This document shows, in pieces, positions 57,681 through 64,000 of a stretch of 64,000 nt of DNA (the stretch's first letter is position 1; each line of letters starts with the position of its first letter). The notes below the pieces were generated by a model, which saw nothing but the letters and a program-made list of their open reading frames with translations, was not told the DNA's origin and made no database searches. The position numbers were made by a program, and so were the translations under genes. The DNA comes from Triglochin maritima (Eukaryota > Streptophyta > Magnoliopsida > Alismatales > Juncaginaceae), in NCBI GenBank assembly GCA_963682175.1, contig OY821777.1, forward strand, positions 16,574,001 through 16,638,000, in the 5' to 3' direction.

Positions 57681-58209
57681 GGTCTTAGGGGTTTATATCT
57701 TGCCAGTTGCAACGCCAATATCTATACTCGTCCGCAAGGCCGAAAAGAAAATGGGATCTCAAAGAAGGTTGAGAATGAACTAAAAATAGGCGAAGTAGTA
57801 TTTACAATTTTCTCATTTTACATAGGCTCCTTACAAATCTTGCCTAGTTGTCTACCCATTATATGAAGCACTAGATGTTAGACTAAAGGTGAAAGCATTC
57901 ACTGATTAAATTGCGCACTCCAATTTTAATAAATATATGTTTCATACAACATTGCAACCTTTATGATTTTCTATGCAAAGTTGGGAAACATATATTTTAA
58001 TTTTTGCTCTTTTTACCATAAAAAGTTGGGAAACTTGAGTCTAACTACGTAGCGACATTTAAAAGAGAGTACAAGAGATACGTTCCTCTTTGTATCTTGT
58101 TTATATTCTAAATCCTAAACCCACAAGATTTAAAGGGTTTTTATTACCTACGAGCGTACTTCAAAGGTTTTTCAAGCACTTAGTCCCATAAATAACCATT
58201 GACAGGTGG
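57681..58209. other. no feature seen
   Basis: AT-rich; no gene or repeat recognised. Confidence 0.45.
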
Positions 58210-58212
58210 AAT

Positions 58213-59233
58213 CACTAGCGTAGAAAAGCTCATATACGTCAGATATACAGGGGTATAGACGTCGGATTTCGGCAGACCAAGTACCTGATGTATATTTTCT
58301 CCTCGCCTATGCCTTGTTGTATAGACGTCGGCTATATATGACTGGTGTCTATTATACGTTTAATTAACCCAAAAAATATATTACAGCCTATATCAGGCAT
58401 TCAACTCTCACATTAATCAAGCCCACGTGCTAATATTTTGACCAATAATCACGAACATCAAGCCCAACATGCCCAGGTGCCCAAACTCGTTCGCGTTCAG
58501 CAGTAAAGGATAGTGGAGTACATCAACCACAACAACAAAAATAAATTCTCCGATGTCGGAATAAACTATTACGCCCTATAGACGTCGGATATATAGGGTG
58601 ACCGACGTCTATACGTACAACACGACCTATAGACGTTGGATGACCGACGTCTATACATTTAAATAATAATAATAATAATAATAAATTACGTCTTATAGAC
58701 GTCGGCTACCCTATACAACCGACGTCTATACATGAGTAAATAGTAAAAAAAACATTACAACCATCTTAAGCCCAAGTACCCCAAGTGTCAATCTTTTGAC
58801 CATTAAATATATATTTCTCACTTACATTTTGTAGTGTGGTACTTAACTCTCATTTAGAAGTAAAGCAGTGGTGAAGTACATCAACTCCACCAACAAAAAA
58901 AATACTCAAATGTGAGACTAAACTTCAACGCATATGACCATAAACACACATATGGTCATAATTCACATTACTTTCTACGAAGTAGAAAATTGAATAAATT
59001 CTTCTACAAAATAAATTCACATAAATTTTTATACTAAATAAATCGCTAAAAATAAACAAAAAATATTTTTCTTATTTAAGGATGTATAGACGTCAGTTGT
59101 ACTTCAAAAATGACGTTTATACAAACATATAGACGTCCGATGTTTGAATATCCGACGTCTATACCTATAGACGTCAGATGTTTTGATATCCGACGTCTAT
59201 TGGGTGACGTCTATCGTGCATTTTGCACTAGTG
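58213..59233. mobile_element. non-autonomous CACTA element
   Basis: The ends CACTAGCGTAGAAAAGC (left) and CACTAGTGCAAAATGC (right, minus strand) are followed by subterminal copies of TATAGACGTCGG/CCGACGTCTATA. The 3-bp duplication AAT lies at 58210-58212 and 59234-59236, correct for CACTA. The motif clusters at both ends (58245-58350, 58575-58735, 59085-59215). No transposase ORF. Confidence 0.88.
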
Positions 59234-59236
59234 AAT

Positions 59237-60065
59237 GCTCAAAATAATCTCACACAGTTTATACAAATTTAATTTCCAAAACCAAAATTTTGTAATAATT
59301 GAAGGACAAAATAAATTAAATAGGACGGTCCATAATTAACTTGTCCAAGTACCCACTGGATACAAGTGCGTGGCACGCGAGTTCCAATTGCACTCTCGTA
59401 AAACAATATGTTGTTGTAGAATACGCATTTGCAACCCACCATCATCAATCACTGTCGTCCATAAAAAACAAGTATATATGTAATTGTGTACATGGATACA
59501 AAAATATTAGTATATTTTCCTCTGGACGCGTCTCACAATTTACAGTTTTTTTTAAAGAAAACTTTATTGTACAATCCAAAATCCAATTCTTCCACATACT
59601 TATCGAGTAGGAATAGAATGCGAGTTCGAATGCAATCCTCGTAAATAACTTGCTGTAAGTAAGTTGTAAATCCAAAGCCTTAAACTCCAATCAAAATTAC
59701 CCTTCACCAGTTATGGATAAAACAAAGTGCTGCCCCAGGCTGACCATCCTCTTGCAACTAGTAGGGAGCCTACTATATATCAACCCAATGACTAACGAAA
59801 TGCGAAACGTTGGAGAGAGTCAAGGAGCGCACTGTGGGCGGACGGAACATCGGTAGGAGATTATAGAGGAACATAATCAGTTTTGGAGTTGTAAGGCTTA
59901 AGTCAGTACTATATATATTAGCTTGGTTGGGGAACTATATTTCCAAACCGTCACCCAACTAAGTGACATCTCTAGAATTTTTAGGTTGAACAGACAGTGC
60001 ATCATGATTCAATTATTATTCTATTCAATAAAATTTACAAACTTTTGAAAAAGAAAAAACTTTCA
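59237..60065. other. no gene seen
   Basis: AT-rich DNA between two transposons; nothing recognised. Confidence 0.45.
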
Positions 60066-60074
60066 AAAACAAAA

Positions 60075-62002
60075 GGGTCATTTGCTTGGGTAGACCTCAA
60101 AAGGTGTACAATTGGCGAAATACACTTGAATTTTTACTATTCACTTGGGTACACCTCGTTGCACTGCATATTGCTTGCATACCCTCGGACCGTTTATGGG
60201 TCTCACTCCGTTAAATTTTCTGTTGGTTTATTTACAAAACACACCCTCTAAAATTCAAATATCCTTAATATTAAATATAAAAACACAAAACAAATATTTT
60301 CTTTACAAACACACTCTTATTCTCATTCTCTCTCTTTTCTTCTCTCTCTACTCTCTCTCTCTCTCCACCCTCTCTCTTGTTTTCTCTCTCCTCTCTCTCG
60401 CTACTCTCTCTCTTGTTCTCTCTCTCCTCTCTCTCTACTCTCTCTCCCCTCTCTTTTGTTCTCTCTCTACTCTCCACTCTCTCTCTTGTTTTCTCTCTTC
60501 TCTCTCTCTCGCTACTCTCTCTCTTGTTCTCTCTCTCTTCTCTCTCTCTCTTGTTCTCTCTCTCTCTACTCTCTCACTACTCTCTCTCTTGTTCTCTCTC
60601 TCTACTCTCTCTCCCCTCTCTTTCTCTCTTTTGTTCACTCTCTCTCTTGTTTTCTCTCTTCTCTCTCTCGCTACTCTCTCTCTTCACTACTCTCTCTCTC
60701 TCTCTTCTCATTCTCTCTTTCTCTCTCTCATATTCTCTCTCCTCTCTCTCTCGTGTTCTCTCTCTCTCTCTCTCTCTCCCTCTCTCTCTCTTCTCTCTCG
60801 AATTCTCTGTCCTCTCTCTCTCATCTCCCTCTCGAATTCTCTATCCTCTCACTTTTCTCCCTCTCAAATTCTCTCTCCTCTCTCTCTTTTCTCCCTCTCG
60901 AATTCTCCATCTCAAAAGAATCTAAGATGGACCAAGTCCAATCTCAAGAGAATGAGACGTACGTAGTGAATATTGTTGTAATCAGTAATCTAAATATATA
61001 GGTCCCTCAAGAATTCGAGAGAGAAGAGGAGAGAGAAAGAGAGAACCGAAGAGAGGGAGATGAGAGAGAGGAGAGAGAATTCGAGAGAGAAGAGTGAGAG
61101 AGGAGAGAGAGAATTCAAGAGAGAGAGAGAGAAAGAGGGAGAAGAGAGAACATGAGAGAGAGAGAGAGGAGAGAGAAAACAAGAGAGAGAGTGGAGAGTA
61201 GAGAGAGAACAAAAGAGAGAAAGAGAGGAGAGAGAGTAGAGAGAGAAGGAGAAGAGAGAACCGCAGAGAGGGAGATGAGAGAGAGAGGAGAGAGAATTCG
61301 AGAGGGAGATGAGAGAAAGAGGACAGAGAATTCGAGAGAGAAGAGAGAGAATTCGAGAGAGAAAGAGGGAGAAGAGAGAACATGGGAGAGAGAGAGAGGA
61401 GAGAGAATAGGAGAGAGAGAAAGAGAGAATGAGAAGAGAGAACCGAAGAAAGAAAGAGAGAGAGTAGAGAGAGAGTAGCGAGAGAGAGGAGAGAGAGTAG
61501 AGAGAGAGAGAACAAGAGAGAGAGAGAAGAGAGAGAACAAGAGAGAGAGTAGTGAGAGAGAGAAGAGAGAAAACAAGAGAGAGAGTGGAGAGTAGAGAGA
61601 GAACAAAAGAGAGAAAGAGAGGGGAGAGAGAGTAGAGAGAGGAGAGAGAGTAGAGAGAGAGAACAAGAGAGAGAGTAGCGAGAGAGAGGAGAGAGAAAAC
61701 AAGAGAGAGGGTGGAGAGAGAGAGAGTAGAGAGAGAAGAAAAGAGAGAGAATGAGAATAAGGGTGTGTTTGTAAAGAAAATATTTGTTTTGTGTTTTTAT
61801 ATTTAATATTAAGGATATTTGAATTTTAGAGGGTGTGTTTCGTAAATAAACCAACAGAAAATTTAACGGGGTGGGACCCATGAACGGTCCGAGGGCATGC
61901 AAGCAATATGCAGTGCAACGAGGTGTACCTAAGTGAATAGTAAAAATCCAAGTATATTTCGCCAATTGTGCACTTTTTGAGGTCTACCCAAGCAAATGAC
62001 CC
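60075..62002. mobile_element. 1.9-kb Mutator-type fold-back with CT/GA arms
   Basis: The perfect 9-bp duplication AAAACAAAA lies at 60066-60074 and 62003-62011. The element starts GGGTCATTTGCTTGGGTAGA and ends with its inverse. The terminal 250 bp of each arm match closely. They are followed by about 580 bp of CTCTCTC-rich sequence (60325-60905) and about 740 bp of GAGAGAG-rich sequence (61010-61755) around a short loop (about 60920-61005). Long ORFs in the arms are low-complexity artefacts. Confidence 0.92.
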
Positions 62003-62148
62003 AAAACAAAATTACCCAAGTTACTAAAGAAATGAAAAAAACGACCGGTCGAATGTCCAAATGAGCAAGGGCAAATCCGTCCATCCCCCACCAAACCATG
62101 CACCTCCAGTTGTAATTGGTAAACCTCTCCCACTCCCAGTCTCCTTCC

Positions 62149-62155
62149 TATAAAT
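62149..62155 (+). promoter_or_regulatory. TATA box of OPT gene
   Basis: TATAAAT lies 59 bp before the ATG in a CT-rich leader, 147 bp after the end of the fold-back element. Confidence 0.65.
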
Positions 62156-62213
62156 CCCACCACTCTCCCCTCCCAATCTCCAAAAAGTAAAAGTAAAACC
62201 CCCTCCACCAACA

Positions 62214-62669
62214 ATGTCAACGATCTCCCCGACCTCGAAGCCGCCGGAGTGCCCAATCGAGGAAGTCGCCCTCGTCGTCCCGGAGACGGACGACCCGTCC
62301 CTCCCAGTCATGACCTTCCGAGCCTGGTCCCTCGGTATCGCCTCCTGCGTCCTCCTAATCTTCCTCAACACCTTCTTCACCTACCGTACGCAGCCCCTCA
62401 CCATCTCCGCCGTCCTCATGCAGATCGCCGTCCTCCCCCTCGGCCGCTTCATGGCCAGACTCTTACCCAACAAGAGGGTATGGGGGGTTAATCTCAACCC
62501 CGGACCCTTCAACATCAAGGAGCATGTTATTATCACCATATTTGCCAATTGCGGCGTGTCGTATGGCGGCGGGGATGCCTACTCCATCGGCGCGATTACG
62601 GTTATGAAGGCTTACTATAAGCAACACCTCAATTTCTTCTGCGCGTTGCTTATTGTCGTTACCACTCAG
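62214..62669 (+). CDS. oligopeptide transporter (OPT family), exon 1
   Basis: Exon 1 encodes 152 residues. It has an acidic N-terminus (IEEVALVVPETDDPSLPVMTF), a first membrane segment (about 45-62), PLTISAVLMQIAVLPLGR, then the family's NPGPFNIKEHVIITIFANCG signature and DAYSIGAITVMKAYYKQ. OPT proteins are proton-coupled plasma-membrane carriers of small peptides and metal-ligand compounds. The exon ends CAG at 62669 with donor GTATGG in phase 0, the place where family members continue after VVTTQ. The following exon is not in the window. The member cannot be named from this part. A TATA box and ATG context fit an intact gene. Confidence 0.9.
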
Positions 62670-64000
62670 GTATGGATCGATGCGGTCTTTTAATTCGTTG
62701 GAACGAATTTGAGTATGTAATATAAAGGTGAAACTACTAACACTAAAAAGTTATTATTTTTAATCTATTAAGGATCAATTTTAGGCGTCACTCCCACCTA
62801 CATAACTAGTACTTGGATAAGTTGATATACTACGAGTATACGAGTACTAGTATGTATAGACAGTGTAAAATTATTTTTACCAACTAATTTGATGGTTTTG
62901 TTCTTCAAGTCTAAGGGACTAATTTTTCATTTGCTGGAGTAAATAAACCACATGGTATAATATTTAACTCTCTAACCTTATCTAACTTATACTAACGAAA
63001 ACATATATAGTGTGAGTTATTAATACTAACCATGACGTCATTAATGGTGGATTTCCAAATAAAGAGAACCCAATGATTCGATGCACAGCCTTCCAAGCTA
63101 ACGATGCTGGTTAACATAGTTCCAATAAAGAGAACCCAAGGACCATATTCTTTGCCAATATGGGTTTTACTCAAGTCTGTACTATTGGAAATTGGAAAGA
63201 AGACCACAGACAGACATTTGGTTATCAAGTTCCATATACACGTACCTAAAAGATAAGTGGTATTTTTATCTACAAGTATATATGTGTGTGTATTGACGCT
63301 TCACATAGCTTCTCTTGTTAGATGTAAAGTCAAAAAAAATATTTCGGTGGAAATTTATTTCGAATGGAAAATTTAACTTTTTATGCTCAAAGTCGTCAAA
63401 AATTGAAAAACAACTCCCGTGTTGACATTTTTTGAAAATATATGCTTATGTTTTGATTTCTTCCAAAATTTCGCGAAGTCACTTGGTGAAAAGAAAATGT
63501 ACGGACGTCGCCTTAAACTTCTTACTTGATTATCATCTTTCTACGTCATTTGAACATATGTTTGAGTTTTTTTGCAGAAATACCCTTGTAAAGGTGGTAT
63601 TTTTAAATTCTTTCATTTTTCTTACTATTTTAAACCCTCCTAAAATCTTTGTTGTGACTCATCTATTTGGTCCAACAAACTGTAGACTTCATAAATATTT
63701 AGGAGTTTTCTTTCTTTTAAGTAAATCCCTTTTTATACTCATTTCCACTAGTGAAACAAGGGGGAAAAAATATGGACTTTTAAATAGATGTAAAAACTTA
63801 AAGAAGATAGTTATAAACGTTATCTGTCAAATGAATATGGATATTTTACATAGTGTAAGTCTCCATGTTTATTAATGGAATCTCATGTCAGTCAATCTTA
63901 CAAATGTGTCAGGCTAGTTCTGGCTGAGGGCTTTCTGCAACATATCTGTCAAAATACAGCAGTTTGATCTTGAAAGTTAAAGGATTCTTTTGTCAAAAAC
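62670..64000 (+). other. OPT intron 1 (continues beyond the window)
   Basis: Starts GTATGG. No text matching the next OPT exon (usually a GWAG motif) is visible to 64000, so the intron is longer than 1.3 kb. AT-rich; ORFs inside have no family resemblance. Confidence 0.6.

Noticed and set aside
60145..61965. Long Ser/Leu-rich ORFs on both strands
   Set aside because: They are translations of CT/GA simple repeat in a fold-back transposon; every frame is open there.
62214..62693. A complete 159-residue protein
   Set aside because: The last residues come from reading through a GT splice donor at 62670; the OPT family continues in later exons.
63432..63875. 147-codon ORF as a gene
   Set aside because: It lies in the OPT intron, is AT-rich and has no recognisable domain.

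Overview
This window looks like nuclear DNA of a flowering plant. The evidence is GT-AG introns, plant-restricted families (a Pi21-like HMA/isoprenylated protein, an OPT oligopeptide transporter, plant mobile domain proteins) and very dense nested plant transposable elements. I cannot name the species. Only two host genes can be supported: a minus-strand HMA-domain/proline-rich gene (30039-31233) and the first exon of a plus-strand OPT transporter (62214-62669), which runs off the right edge. Nearly everything else that can be identified is mobile DNA.

Layout: 1-7500 is a decayed Ty1/copia element (gag-pol 1752-5845, probable 3' LTR from 7104). 7640-10329 holds further copia remnants; the minus-strand one is split by a hAT MITE with an exact 8-bp duplication (9246-9557). 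10329-11280 is an LTR-like piece. 11281-13039 is a truncated, reversed second copy of a Mutator-like element. 13040-17904 is a minus-strand Ty3/gypsy element with both LTRs. 18334-18864 is a fold-back Mutator MITE with a perfect 9-bp target duplication. 18975-25160 is an almost complete Mutator-like element (MULE). 25698-29645 and 33045-34922 are solo gypsy LTRs, the first with another LTR inside it. 36007-37440 is an LTR fragment. 37448-42641 is a young non-autonomous copia element that codes only for Gag, inserted at the edge of a 1.7-kb inverted-repeat element (42647-44320). 44857-46080 is a LINE remnant. 47081-54304 is a minus-strand chromodomain gypsy element with 5-bp TSD TATGT. 57116-59233 holds a possible small solo LTR and two CACTA pieces. 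60075-62002 is a 1.9-kb Mutator fold-back with CT/GA arms that ends about 150 bp upstream of the OPT TATA box.

Two things stand out. First, the MULE at 18975-25160 is a two-gene element. A plant-mobile-domain gene on the plus strand and a MURA-type transposase fused to an OTU-like cysteine protease on the minus strand converge. Each gene starts just inside its TIR with its own TATA box and a tiny first exon, and each has a first intron carrying an array of GGCGTCT/AGACGCC hairpins. The transposase has one nonsense codon and one 1-nt frameshift; all its splice phases then fit. Second, LTRs of unrelated families (copia and gypsy) carry arrays of paired palindromes of the form CGGTNNACCG. In the copia LTR all eight pairs have exactly 9 bp between palindromes. 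In the gypsy LTRs the spacer is mostly 11-12 bp. This looks like an array of binding sites or a structured RNA shared between element families. All boundaries, splice sites and repeat counts were read by eye.
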